In this document: positions 1 to 8,707 of the stretch, in pieces
Position numbering within the stretch: the stretch's first letter is position 1
Layout: the number at the start of each line of letters is the position of its first letter
Assembly: GCF_003347205.1 (NCBI RefSeq)
Contig: NZ_QQBJ01000003.1
Location: 62,001-126,000 of the forward strand
DNA length: 64,000 nt
Origin: Mycolicibacterium moriokaense
GTDB taxonomy: Bacteria > Actinomycetota > Actinomycetes > Mycobacteriales > Mycobacteriaceae
Direction of reading: 5' to 3'
Translations under genes and position numbers: made by a program
Notes under the pieces: generated by a model
Databases searched by the model: none
Seen by the model: only the letters and a program-made list of their open reading frames with translations
What the model was told of the DNA's origin: nothing

Positions 1-741
1 GAACGCGGCGCGGCGGACGTCTCGTCGCTGGCGGTCGTCGCCAACGGAGGAGCGCTGCTGACCCCGACGGCCAAACAGCGCCTCATCGACATCAAACCCG
101 GGCTGATCGTGATGGACGGCGTCGGCTCGTCGGAGACCGGCATCCAGATGAGCCACATGTCGTCCGGCGGTGCGGTGTCGACGGGCAAGTTCAACGCGGG
201 CCCGGACACCAGCGTGGCCGCCGAGGACCTGGACTCGATCCTGGAACCCGGCCACGACGGCATGGGCTGGCTGGCGCAGCGCGGCTACGTTCCGCTGGGC
301 TACAAGGGCGATGCGGCCAAGACCGCCAAGACATTTCCCGTCATCGACGGGGTGCGCTACTCGATACCCGGCGACCGCGCCCGCCACCTCGCCGAAGGCG
401 GCATCGAACTGCTCGGCCGCGACTCGGTGACCATCAACTCCGGCGGCGAGAAGATCTTCGCCGAGGAGGTGGAAAGCGCGGTGCTCTCGCATCCGGCGGT
501 GGCCGACGTGGTGGTGTCGGGCCGGCCCAGCGAGCGCTGGGGCCAGGAGGTCGTCGCGATCGTCAAGCTCGCCGACGGCGCGACGGCCGACGCGCAGGAG
601 CTCATCGACCACGCCGCCGGCGTCATCGCCCGGTACAAGCTGCCCAAGGCCGTGGTGTTCCGGCCCGCGATCGAACGCAGTCCGGCGGGCAAGGCCGACT
701 ACCGGTGGGCCCGCGAGCAAGCGATGAGCGAAGGCGCCTGA
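1..741 (+). CDS. Acyl-CoA synthetase (FadD/ANL superfamily), 3' part
   Basis: The reading frame is open from the first base, so only the C-terminal ~246 residues of an AMP-forming acyl-CoA synthetase are present. The adenylate-binding region reads VMDGVGSSETG, which corresponds to the A5 motif. The C-terminal domain has GRDSVTINSGGEKIFAEEVE and the end motif RSPAGKADYRW with the catalytic lysine. Family members activate a carboxylic acid to its CoA thioester with ATP. An SDR gene starts 4 bp downstream on the same strand, so the two are probably co-transcribed. The substrate is unknown. Context (P450, CoA transferase, thiolase) suggests a hydrophobic acid entering beta-oxidation-like catabolism. 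Confidence 0.93.
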   Translation, partial: ERGAADVSSLAVVANGGALLTPTAKQRLIDIKPGLIVMDGVGSSETGIQMSHMSSGGAVSTGKFNAGPDTSVAAEDLDSILEPGHDGMGWLAQRGYVPLGYKGDAAKTAKTFPVIDGVRYSIPGDRARHLAEGGIELLGRDSVTINSGGEKIFAEEVESAVLSHPAVADVVVSGRPSERWGQEVVAIVKLADGATADAQELIDHAAGVIARYKLPKAVVFRPAIERSPAGKADYRWAREQAMSEGA

Positions 742-745
742 GGGG

Positions 746-1525
746 ATGGCCGGCCGCAGGATCGTCGTCGTCGGGGCGGGATCGGGCATCGGGGCGGCCA
801 CTTCCGCGCACTTCCACAGCCACGGTGATCATGTGCTCGCCGTCGACGTGCGCCCCTGCGAGACACCCGCGTCGCAACACGAGGTCTGCGACCTGCGCGA
901 CCGCGACGACATCGCGGGACTGCTCGGCCGGATCGGCCCGGATTGGGACATGCTGGCGCACGTCGCCGGGGTGCCGGGCACTGCTCCTGCCGCCGACGTG
1001 CTCACGGTCAACTACCTCGGCATGCGGTCGATGGTCGAGGGGATGCTGCCGCTGATGCGTCGCGGCGGGTCGGTGGTGGCCGTCGCGTCCACCGCGGCGC
1101 TCGGCTGGGACCAGCGCCTCGACGTGCTCGCCGACCTGCTGGACCTGACCGACGCCGCTGCCGTCGAGCAGTGGCAAGCCGGCCAGGACCCGGACTATCC
1201 GGTGTACAGCACCTCCAAGCAGGCCGTCATCGCCTACTCCAAGCGCATCGCGGGCCAGGCGTGGTCGAAATACGGCGTGCGGGTCAACACCGTGAGCCCC
1301 GGCCCCGTCGAGACGCCGATCCTGTCCGACTTCGAACAGACCATGGGGAAAGACGTGCTCGACATGGTGCGCAGCACCGTCGGCAGGCACGGCACCGTCG
1401 AGGACATCGTGCCCGTGATCGCCTTCCTCGGCTCGCCGGAGGCGCGCTGGATCAACGGACAGGACATCCACGTCGACGCGGGCTTCATCGCCTCGATGAC
1501 CTGCGGGGCACCCATAACGCTGTAG
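746..1525 (+). CDS. Short-chain dehydrogenase/reductase (3alpha-HSD/coniferyl-alcohol dehydrogenase-like)
   Basis: This is a 259-residue classical SDR. It has the N-terminal cofactor motif GAGSGIG, a mid-protein catalytic serine region (VASTAALGW) and the catalytic YSTSK. The tail reads VNTVSPGPVETPI and ends with a DAGF segment typical of the family. The layout, with a loop of about 40 residues between Ser and Tyr, resembles the 3alpha-hydroxysteroid/coniferyl-alcohol dehydrogenase branch. It probably oxidises or reduces a secondary alcohol using NAD(P). The ATG lies 4 bp after the upstream fadD stop. The operon appears to end just before an operator-like palindrome at 1539. Confidence 0.92.
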   Translation: MAGRRIVVVGAGSGIGAATSAHFHSHGDHVLAVDVRPCETPASQHEVCDLRDRDDIAGLLGRIGPDWDMLAHVAGVPGTAPAADVLTVNYLGMRSMVEGMLPLMRRGGSVVAVASTAALGWDQRLDVLADLLDLTDAAAVEQWQAGQDPDYPVYSTSKQAVIAYSKRIAGQAWSKYGVRVNTVSPGPVETPILSDFEQTMGKDVLDMVRSTVGRHGTVEDIVPVIAFLGSPEARWINGQDIHVDAGFIASMTCGAPITL

Positions 1526-1538
1526 ATCTATATACGGA

Positions 1539-1557
1539 TACTGTAAGATTTACAGTA
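1539..1557. promoter_or_regulatory. TetR-type operator copy 1 (best copy)
   Basis: TACTGTAAGATTTACAGTA is an inverted repeat with perfect 8-bp arms and a 3-bp spacer. It lies 11 bp before the GTG of the P450 gene. It is the best-conserved of seven related sites between 1.5 and 24.8 kb. Its position between two same-strand genes suggests that the P450-CoA transferase pair has its own repressible promoter. Confidence 0.75.
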
Positions 1558-1568
1558 CCTATCGCAGT

Positions 1569-2801
1569 GTGCCCGAGGATGCGGAGAGTCTTCACGTGGA
1601 AGCCCCGGTGTTGGACGTCACGGCCGACGAAGCGGCCGATCTTCTCCGCGACCCCTACCCCATCTTCAAGCGCAGGCGGGACGAGACCAGCGGCGCCTTC
1701 CGCGGCAGCGTCATGGACTGGACGAAGACGCCGGACGAGTTTCGGCCCGAACATCTCTATGCCGCGGTGTCCTTCGATGCGGTCAATCGCGTGTTCCGCG
1801 ACAGCAAGGTCTTCAACTCCCACATCTACGACTCCACCATCGGGCTGTTCATGGGGCCGACCATCCTGGCGATGGAAGGCAAGGTCCACCGAGAGCACCG
1901 CAACCTGGTGTCGGCGGCGTTCAAGTCGCGGTCACTGCTGCGGTGGGAGCCCGAGGTGGTCCGCCCGGTGGTCAACTCGTTGATCGACGAGTTCATCGCC
2001 GACGGCGAAGCCGATCTGGTCAAGCAATTCACGCTGGAGTTCCCGACCCGGGTGATCTCGAAATTGCTTGGCCTGCCCGAAGAAGACCTGGAGTCGTTCC
2101 GCAAGCACGCGGTCGATCTGATCAGCTACCACGTCAAGTACAAGCGGGCGTTCGAGGCGTCGGCCGCACTGAAGGAATACTTCCTCACCCACATCGAGAA
2201 GCGCCGGTCGCAACCGACCGAGGACATCATCGGCGACCTGGTGTCCGCGGAGATCGACGGCGAGAGGCTCAGCGACGAAGCCATCTACTCCTTCCTGCGC
2301 CTGTTGCTGCCCGCCGGCCTGGAGACCACCTACCGGTCGTCGGGCAACCTGCTGTTCCACCTGCTGACGCATCCCGAACAGTTCCGCGCCGTGCAGGCCG
2401 ACCGCGAGCTCATCGCCCCCGCGATCGAGGAGGGGCTGCGCTTCGAGACGCCGCTGACCACCGTGCAGCGATACGCCGCCGAGGAAACCGAACTCGAAGG
2501 CGTCACCCTGCCGAAGGGCGCGGTGATCGACGTGTGCATCGGCTCGGCGAACCGCGACGAGAAGCGGTGGGAGCGCTCCGAGGAGTTCGACATCTTCCGG
2601 AAACGGGTGCCGCACATCTCTTTTGCCGCCGGCGAGCACACCTGCCTGGGGCTGCACCTGGCAAGGATGGAAACCAGGGTCGCACTCGAGTGCCTGCTCG
2701 ACCGACTGACCGACATTCGACTCGTCACCGACGACGACCCGCACATCTGGGGGCAGCCCTTCCGATCGCCGATAGCGCTTCCGGTTACGTTTGACACATG
2801 A
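1569..2801 (+). CDS. Cytochrome P450
   Basis: The 410-residue protein is a soluble bacterial-type P450 mono-oxygenase. Visible landmarks are the I-helix region PAGLETTYR, the K-helix ExxR in EEGLRFE, and the heme loop FAAGEHTCLG with the thiolate cysteine near residue 359. The GTG start is close to the upstream palindrome, so the mRNA would have almost no leader, which is common in mycobacteria. The stop overlaps the next ATG by 4 bp (ATGA), so it is translationally coupled to the CaiB-type gene. Redox partners are not encoded nearby. Its likely job is hydroxylation of the hydrophobic substrate handled by this regulon. Confidence 0.96.
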   Translation: MPEDAESLHVEAPVLDVTADEAADLLRDPYPIFKRRRDETSGAFRGSVMDWTKTPDEFRPEHLYAAVSFDAVNRVFRDSKVFNSHIYDSTIGLFMGPTILAMEGKVHREHRNLVSAAFKSRSLLRWEPEVVRPVVNSLIDEFIADGEADLVKQFTLEFPTRVISKLLGLPEEDLESFRKHAVDLISYHVKYKRAFEASAALKEYFLTHIEKRRSQPTEDIIGDLVSAEIDGERLSDEAIYSFLRLLLPAGLETTYRSSGNLLFHLLTHPEQFRAVQADRELIAPAIEEGLRFETPLTTVQRYAAEETELEGVTLPKGAVIDVCIGSANRDEKRWERSEEFDIFRKRVPHISFAAGEHTCLGLHLARMETRVALECLLDRLTDIRLVTDDDPHIWGQPFRSPIALPVTFDT

Positions 2802-4024
2802 TCAAGGTGATGGAGGGCGTTCGCGTCCTCGAGGTCGCACAGTTCACGTTCGTGCCCGCCGCCGGGGCCATCCTTGCCGACTGGGGCGCGGACGTCATCA
2901 AAGTCGAGCACCCGGTGCGGGGTGACACCCAGCGTGGCTTCATCAACATGGGCGGCTTTCAGATGGACCCGCAGCGCCATCCGCTGATCGAGCATCCCAA
3001 CCGTGGCAAGCGCAGCGTCGGCATCGACGTCTCCACGCCGGGCGGCCAGGAGGTGCTCTACGAGATCGCCAAGACATCCGACGTCTTCCTGACCAACTAC
3101 ATGCCCGCCCAGCGCCAGAAGAACAAGTTCGACGTCGAGCACATCCGAGCGGCCAACCCGAACATCATCTACGCCCGCGGCAGCGCCTACGGCGACAAGG
3201 GCGCCGAGCGCGACACCGGCGGCTTCGACGGCACCGCATTCTGGACCCGAAGCGGCGTCGGTCACGCACTGACACCGGAAGAGCTCGGAGGCGCCTTGGG
3301 GCAGGGCATTCCGGCGTTCGGCGACTCCATCGGCGGGATGAACATCGCCGGCGGAATCTCCGCGGCACTGTTCCATCGCGAGCGCACTGGCGAGGCCGTT
3401 GAACTCGACGTGTCGTTGCTCAGCACCGCGTGGTGGGCGGCGGGCGCGAGCGTCACCCAGGGCATGGAGACCGGCGAGACCATGCGATCGCTGATGCCGG
3501 ACTCCATTGGGCCGACGGTGAATCCCTTCCTGGGCAACTACCTGACGTCGGACGGCGGCACGATCAACCTGTGCATCGTCAGCCCCACCGGTTATATCCG
3601 CGATGCCTTCGAGCACCTCGGACTACCCGAGCTGGCCGATGACCCGCGCTTCAACGACGTCATGCCGTTGATCGAGAACGCCGCAACCGCAGCCGAACTG
3701 ATCGCGGAGTCGATCCGCAGCAAGCCGTTCGACTACTGGCGTCAGCATCTGAAGACGATGCGCGGCCAGTGGGCGCCCTTCCAGAGCCTCATCGACCTCG
3801 CGTCCGACGAGCAGGCGATCGCCAACGACATGATCGTCGAGGTTGAGCCGGCCGACGGCGGCGAGCCCTTCAAGGTGGTGCGCGGCCCGATCCAGTTCAA
3901 CCACGAGCCGCTGGAGACGACGCGCGCGCCGCAGGCCTCCGAGCACACCGAGATCGTCCTGATGGAACTCGGCATCGAGTGGGACCGCATCGAGCAGTTG
4001 AAGGACTCCGGCGCCATCGCCTAG
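2798..4024 (+). CDS. CaiB/BaiF family CoA transferase (class III)
   Basis: The 408-residue protein begins VMEGVRVLEVAQFTFVPAA and continues ADWGADVIKVEHPVRGD, the classic opening of class III CoA transferases. In that family a conserved Asp forms the acyl-enzyme intermediate. These enzymes move CoA between carboxylic acids; some family members are racemases. It overlaps the P450 stop by 4 bp. The natural inference is that the acid made by the P450 or an aldehyde step is activated by CoA transfer rather than by ATP. It converges on the molybdopterin gene downstream. Confidence 0.93.
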   Translation: MIKVMEGVRVLEVAQFTFVPAAGAILADWGADVIKVEHPVRGDTQRGFINMGGFQMDPQRHPLIEHPNRGKRSVGIDVSTPGGQEVLYEIAKTSDVFLTNYMPAQRQKNKFDVEHIRAANPNIIYARGSAYGDKGAERDTGGFDGTAFWTRSGVGHALTPEELGGALGQGIPAFGDSIGGMNIAGGISAALFHRERTGEAVELDVSLLSTAWWAAGASVTQGMETGETMRSLMPDSIGPTVNPFLGNYLTSDGGTINLCIVSPTGYIRDAFEHLGLPELADDPRFNDVMPLIENAATAAELIAESIRSKPFDYWRQHLKTMRGQWAPFQSLIDLASDEQAIANDMIVEVEPADGGEPFKVVRGPIQFNHEPLETTRAPQASEHTEIVLMELGIEWDRIEQLKDSGAIA

Positions 4025-4030
4025 CGCAGT

Positions 4031-4050
4031 CACCCTGCACCGCGAGGGTG
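4031..4050. terminator. Possible weak terminator hairpin
   Basis: CACCCT and AGGGTG form a 6-bp stem around an 8-nt loop just after the CoA transferase stop and before the convergent molybdopterin gene. There is no long T-run, only CGTGTTT. This is a positional guess. Confidence 0.3.
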
Positions 4051-4105
4051 CGTGTTTGCACACGACACGCCGCGAAATAGCGGCATTCTTTGCACGCTCG
4101 CGGTG

Positions 4106-6283
4106 CTACGAAGCGGCGCGTTCGACGCGCACCGGCACGCCCGTCAGCCACGCCATTCCCGAGAGCGCCTCGACGTCGCGCGGCTCGCTGGAGGTCAACT
4201 GGTTGACGTTCGCGCCGCCCGCGCGATTGGCCAGCCGCCACGTCCCCGTGCCCTTGTGACCCCAGCCGTGTGGCACGGCGATCACCCCTGGCATCAGATC
4301 CTTGGTCACGGTGGCGCCGACGGTGATCTCGCCGTACGGCGACGACACCCGCATGTCGTCCCCATCGGAAATCTGCAGATCGGCGGCGTCGTCGACGTGG
4401 ATCAGGGCATGATGCCTGCGCTCGCCGCGCATCAACAGCGGCGAATTGTGCATCCACGAGTTCTCCGAACGAGGCTCGCGCATCCCGATCATGCGCAGCG
4501 GGTAGCCGTCGGGATGTTGCCCGGCAGTGAGCTTGTCGACTTGCGCGGCGATGTCGGGATGCACCAACCGGACTCGGCGCGACAAGTAGGCCACGGCATC
4601 GCGCAGCACGCCGGTGCGGATGTGCGGTGCGACGACCACGCCGTGCGGATTCTGTTCGGTCAGCCGGCGAAGTGACAGGCCGCCGCGACGCAGGCCGAAC
4701 CGGTCGCCGCCCTGCGACATCCGAATCAGGCCGTCGATAACCAGCCGCGGTGTCAGGCCGACACCGAAGGCGCCGAGTGCTTTCCGGACGACGCCCAGCG
4801 CCCGAAATCCCGGTGCGGCGCCCGACAGTCGCTCGGCCAGGTCGTCGACGATGTCCCATTCCGTGCGGGCCTCCCCTGCCGGCGCGACGACGGCGGCGGT
4901 GGCCTGACGGAAGGGCGTCGCCTGGAACGCCTGGAACGTGTACGGGAAGTCCTCGCGCTCGTACATCGTCGTCACCGGAAGGATGTAGTCGCACCGACTG
5001 GTGGTCTCGGTGACGTAGAAGTCAAGCGCCACCGACAGATCCAGCGTCTCGAATGCGGCCTCGAGTTCGTTCCCGTTGGGCACCGACAAGATGGGATTGC
5101 CCGCCGAGACCAACATCGCTCTGATCTGGCGATCACCGGGCGTGGTGATCTCCTTGGCCATCAGGGCGGCGGGCTCGGAGGCGATCGCGTTGTGGATGCC
5201 GCCGATGCGCGAGCGACCGCGATGCGAGCGCCGCAGCACCGCCCCCATCATCGTGTTCTGCCATCGCTGGCCCACCGTGTGCATCGAGCCGAAGACCGAG
5301 CCGCCCTCGACGTCGAGATTGCCCGCGACGAGGTTGACCGCGTCGATGAGGTAGGCGGTCAATGTGCCGTACCGGCCGACGCAGGTACCGAGGCGGCCGT
5401 AGACGGCCGCGCGGGGGGTGCGCACCAGATCGTGTGCAAGAGACCGCACGGCGTCGGCGTCGATGCCGGTGCGGGCGGCGGTCATCTCCGGCGCGAACGG
5501 CCCGCACAGCGCCCGAAGCCACTCGACCCCGTCGGCCTGCGCGCTGACCCGTGCGTGGTCCACCAGCCCGTCGTCGAACATCACGTGCAGCAGCGACAGC
5601 AGGAGCAGGGCATCGGTGTCCGGGACGATGCCGAGCCACTCGAAGGCGGCCGCCGTCTCGGTGCGACGCGGGTCGACGACCACGACCCGCCCGCCTCGCT
5701 TGACGATGTCGTGCATGCGGTCCTTGATGCGCGGCGCCGTCAGGAAACTGCCATGCGAGACAACGGGATTGGCGCCCATCATCACCAGCAGGTCGGTGCG
5801 GGTCAGATCCGGTATGGGAGTCGATGTCGGTACGCCGTAGAGCAGTTGGCTGGCGATCAGTCTGCTGTTGGTGTCCTGCGACGAGGCGGTGAAGTAGTGG
5901 GACTTGCGCCCGATGGCCTTGATGAACATCAGTGCTGCGAAAACGTGGGCGTAGCTGAACGCCGCCGGATTGCCCATGTACCAGCCGACGGCCCCCGATC
6001 CGTGGCTGCGCAGGATTGTCGTGAGCCGGTCGGCGATGTCGGAAAGTGCGGATTCCCAGGACACCGGTTCGAAGCCCGTCGCCGTCCGCCGCAGCGGAGT
6101 GGTGACGCGGTCGGGGTCGTTCTGCACCTCGGTGAACGCGATGCCCTTCTGGCAGGCGAACCCCGACGACAGCGGATGGTCCTTGTCTGGTCGAAGAGCG
6201 GTCAGCTTGCCGTCCTCGACGGTCGCGATCATGCCGCACAGCGGCTCGCAGATCCGGCAGAACGTCACCTTCGTTTCGGTCAC
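4106..6283 (-). CDS. Molybdopterin-dependent oxidoreductase (formate dehydrogenase-like large subunit)
   Basis: The 725-residue protein has an N-terminal 4Fe-4S binding pattern: C9, C12, C16 and C44, seen as CRICEPLCG and GFACQKG. A molybdopterin oxidoreductase domain follows (GANPVVSHGSF, VDPRRTETA) and then a C-terminal dinucleotide-binding domain (PHGWGHKGTGTW). There is no twin-arginine signal, so it is expected in the cytoplasm. No partner subunit gene is adjacent. It faces the thiolase gene across two operator copies, which ties it to the lipid regulon rather than to respiration. Its substrate is unknown. Hydroxylation or oxidation of a catabolic intermediate is an inference from context. 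Confidence 0.92.
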   Translation of the reverse strand: MTETKVTFCRICEPLCGMIATVEDGKLTALRPDKDHPLSSGFACQKGIAFTEVQNDPDRVTTPLRRTATGFEPVSWESALSDIADRLTTILRSHGSGAVGWYMGNPAAFSYAHVFAALMFIKAIGRKSHYFTASSQDTNSRLIASQLLYGVPTSTPIPDLTRTDLLVMMGANPVVSHGSFLTAPRIKDRMHDIVKRGGRVVVVDPRRTETAAAFEWLGIVPDTDALLLLSLLHVMFDDGLVDHARVSAQADGVEWLRALCGPFAPEMTAARTGIDADAVRSLAHDLVRTPRAAVYGRLGTCVGRYGTLTAYLIDAVNLVAGNLDVEGGSVFGSMHTVGQRWQNTMMGAVLRRSHRGRSRIGGIHNAIASEPAALMAKEITTPGDRQIRAMLVSAGNPILSVPNGNELEAAFETLDLSVALDFYVTETTSRCDYILPVTTMYEREDFPYTFQAFQATPFRQATAAVVAPAGEARTEWDIVDDLAERLSGAAPGFRALGVVRKALGAFGVGLTPRLVIDGLIRMSQGGDRFGLRRGGLSLRRLTEQNPHGVVVAPHIRTGVLRDAVAYLSRRVRLVHPDIAAQVDKLTAGQHPDGYPLRMIGMREPRSENSWMHNSPLLMRGERRHHALIHVDDAADLQISDGDDMRVSSPYGEITVGATVTKDLMPGVIAVPHGWGHKGTGTWRLANRAGGANVNQLTSSEPRDVEALSGMAWLTGVPVRVERAAS

Positions 6284-6293
6284 ATCGTCACGA

Positions 6294-6312
6294 TACTGAA
6301 AGCATTACAGTT
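6294..6312. promoter_or_regulatory. TetR-type operator copy 2
   Basis: TACTGAAAGCATTACAGTT matches the 19-bp palindrome with changes in the left arm. It lies 10 bp upstream of the molybdopterin oxidoreductase start, on the side from which that gene is transcribed leftwards. Confidence 0.6.
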
Positions 6313-6374
6313 GCGCCATCATCTCAGTGCGCCCGACTCTCGCGAAACGGAACTACGGGGGATCTATGATGGGA

Positions 6375-6393
6375 TACTGTAAGAGTTACAGTT
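6375..6393. promoter_or_regulatory. TetR-type operator copy 3
   Basis: TACTGTAAGAGTTACAGTT is a near-perfect copy of the palindrome. It lies 16 bp upstream of the thiolase-like ATG at 6410. Together with copy 2 it brackets the divergent promoter region. Confidence 0.72.
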
Positions 6394-6409
6394 GCGATAC
6401 ACTCGCCCC

Positions 6410-7555
6410 ATGAATGACGTCGCGATCATCGGTGTCGGCCTGCACCCGTTCGGCCGGTTCGAAGGCAAGACCGCGATGGAGATGGGCGTCGACGCCATCT
6501 TCGCCGCGGTCGACGACGCGGGCGTCGACTGGAAAGACGTCCAGTTCGCGACGGGTGGCAGTTGGACGGTCGCCAACCCGGACGCGATCGTCGGCATGGT
6601 GGGCCTGTCGGGCATCCCGTTCACCAACGTCTTCAACGCATGCGCCACCGCAGCCAGCGCCGCGAAGGCGTGCGCCGACGGCATCCGCCTCGGTGACTAC
6701 GACATCGGGATCGCGATCGGTCTGGACAAGCACCCGCGCGGCGCGTTCACCGAGGACCCCGCGCTGGTCGGCATGCCCAGCTGGTATGCCGAGAACGGCC
6801 AGTACCTCACCACACAGTTCTTCGGCATGAAGGCCAACCGCTATCTGCATGACCACAACATCTCGCAGGCGACGCTGGCCAAGGTGGCCGCCAAGAACTT
6901 CCGCAACGGCGCCATGAACCCGAATGCGTTTCGCCGCAAGCCGATTGCCGAGGACGACATCCTCAACTCGACGATGCTGAACTACCCGCTGACGCAATAC
7001 ATGTTCTGCGCGCCCGACGAGGGCGCCGCCGCGGTCGTGATGTGCCGTGCCGACATCGCGCACCGCTACACCTCGAAGCCGGTGTACCTGCGCGCCGTCG
7101 AGGTTCGCACCCGCACATACGGCGCCTACGAGGTGAACACGACGTTCGCGCCCGTCGAGGAGGATGTGGCGCCCACCGTCTACGCCGCGCGGGCCGCCTT
7201 CGAGAAGGCCGGCGTGACACCGGAGGACGTCGACGTCATCCAGCTGCAGGACACCGACGCCGGCGCGGAGATCATCCACATGGCCGAGTGCGGCTTCTGC
7301 GAGCACGGCGAGCAGGAGAAGCTGCTCGCCGACGGCGCCACCGAAATTCACGGCTCGATGCCGGTCAACACCGACGGCGGGTTGATCGCCAACGGTGAGC
7401 CGATCGGGGCGTCGGGCCTGCGCCAGATACACGAGCTGGTGCGCCAGTTGCGCGGCGAAGCCGGTGACCGTCAGGTCGCCGGGCAACCGCGGGTCGGCTT
7501 CGCCCAGCTCTACGGCGCGCCTGGCACCGCGGCGGCAACCATCGTCACGACCTGA
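6410..7555 (+). CDS. Thiolase-like protein (SCP2/lipid-transfer type)
   Basis: The 381-residue protein starts MNDVAIIGVGLHPFGRFEGK and carries the thiolase nucleophile region FNACATAASAAKA (Cys near residue 78). The C-terminal region where thiolases carry the GHP histidine reads NGEPIGASG instead, so a usual catalytic base appears to be replaced by Glu. SCP2-type thiolases and their aldolase relatives (Ltp family) act on branched or steroid side-chain acyl-CoAs. Aldolase types normally pair with a DUF35 protein, and none is seen here. I chose the ATG at 6410 over an upstream TTG because the TTG overlaps the operator. Confidence 0.9.
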   Translation: MNDVAIIGVGLHPFGRFEGKTAMEMGVDAIFAAVDDAGVDWKDVQFATGGSWTVANPDAIVGMVGLSGIPFTNVFNACATAASAAKACADGIRLGDYDIGIAIGLDKHPRGAFTEDPALVGMPSWYAENGQYLTTQFFGMKANRYLHDHNISQATLAKVAAKNFRNGAMNPNAFRRKPIAEDDILNSTMLNYPLTQYMFCAPDEGAAAVVMCRADIAHRYTSKPVYLRAVEVRTRTYGAYEVNTTFAPVEEDVAPTVYAARAAFEKAGVTPEDVDVIQLQDTDAGAEIIHMAECGFCEHGEQEKLLADGATEIHGSMPVNTDGGLIANGEPIGASGLRQIHELVRQLRGEAGDRQVAGQPRVGFAQLYGAPGTAAATIVTT

Positions 7556-7580
7556 CCCGGGCGACCAAGACCGCGCGAGA

Positions 7581-7628
7581 AGACGCGAACTCGCACGACA
7601 CGACGATAGAAAGTGCGACTTTGCGTCT
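7581..7628. terminator. Nested hairpin between convergent genes
   Basis: An outer stem AGACGC/GCGTCT encloses an inner stem CGCAC/GTGCG, separated by 5-nt internal loops. A small alternative hairpin AAAGT-GCG-ACTTT lies inside. It sits in the 84-bp gap between the forward thiolase and the leftward reductase, where a bidirectional terminator would be expected. Confidence 0.4.
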
Positions 7629-7639
7629 GCTCGCGCTCG

Positions 7640-8707
7640 TTAGGCGCCGGCAGCATCCGGCCATCGGTAGGCGCCGAACACCGACGGGATGACGACGCCG
7701 GGCGGCGCCTCGAGCACATACGGAATGGCGCGCACCGCCGTCATCGCCACTGCGAGCTGACCGCCGGCGACTCCGGGCAAATCGGTGGGATCGTTGCCGA
7801 TGGTGAGCTCGACCCGCAACGACGGAGCGCCGTCGACGACGACGCGCACCAGGAAGTCGCCGTCGAGTGACACATCCCAGCCGGGGATGTCGTCGGCGGC
7901 GGTCCAGTACTCCTCTGCGACCAGCACCGGCGCCCCGCTCCGATACCCGGTCCACGAGAGAATCTGCCCGACAACAGAACCCGCGGGCAACGTCGCGCAC
8001 GAGACGTCGACGTCGTACGGCAACGTCGCCGTCCGGACATCGCGCCCGATCTCGTCCAGCCGCAGGCCCAGCACATCCGCGGTCGCCGCCAGCGACTGCT
8101 CGTACTGCGACGAGATCGCCCGGAACATCGCGGAGTCGGCGGTGATCTCGGACGGTTGCTTGCCCATACCCATCAGGTCGACGAGCATCTCGCGGGCGCT
8201 CACCGCACGGCAGTCGACGAACTCCGACACGGTGATCGTGTCGACGCGCTGCGACAGCGCGGTGAGCGAGGTGGCAAGCCGCTCGAACATGAAACCGGGA
8301 TGTTCTCCAGCGGCGTGAAATCGGCTGCCCGCCTCGCGGCACGCCCGTCTGATCCGCTCGTCAACCCCTGCGCCGAAGGTCGGCAGGTGGCTGTACGACG
8401 TCGTCGTGATCACGCTCTTGCCAGACGCCAGCAGAGCGACGATGTCGTCGGTGTTCGTGTTGTCGGGGAACGCCTTGCTGGCAGCGTGCAGGACGATGTC
8501 GGCGTCGGCCGCCAGGATCGCCGAGGCGTCGTTGGTCGCGAGCACCCCGGTCGGTGGGCGGTCGACGAGCGTGCCTGCGTCGACGCCGACCTTCGCTTGG
8601 CTGTACACGAAAAGGCCGACGAGTTCGAGATCCGGGCTGTCGATCACCTCACGCAACTGCGCCGTGCCGACGGCGCCGGTGGCCCATTGGACGACGCGGA
8701 CGGTCAC
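7640..8707 (-). CDS. Dihydrodipicolinate reductase-like NAD(P)-binding protein
   Basis: The 355-residue protein opens with a Rossmann fold, VRVVQWATGAVGTAQLREV, followed by the Asp/hydrophobic pattern of DapB-like reductases. The C-terminal half (FMFERLATSLTALSQ onward) matches the long mycobacterial DapB-like/diaminopentanoate dehydrogenase-like group, not true lysine-pathway DapB. I chose the GTG at 8707 because it overlaps the stop of the upstream gene (GTGA). It is the last gene of the leftward run starting at 20260. Its reaction is unknown; reduction of an aldehyde or imine intermediate is possible. Confidence 0.85.
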   Translation of the reverse strand: MTVRVVQWATGAVGTAQLREVIDSPDLELVGLFVYSQAKVGVDAGTLVDRPPTGVLATNDASAILAADADIVLHAASKAFPDNTNTDDIVALLASGKSVITTTSYSHLPTFGAGVDERIRRACREAGSRFHAAGEHPGFMFERLATSLTALSQRVDTITVSEFVDCRAVSAREMLVDLMGMGKQPSEITADSAMFRAISSQYEQSLAATADVLGLRLDEIGRDVRTATLPYDVDVSCATLPAGSVVGQILSWTGYRSGAPVLVAEEYWTAADDIPGWDVSLDGDFLVRVVVDGAPSLRVELTIGNDPTDLPGVAGGQLAVAMTAVRAIPYVLEAPPGVVIPSVFGAYRWPDAAGA

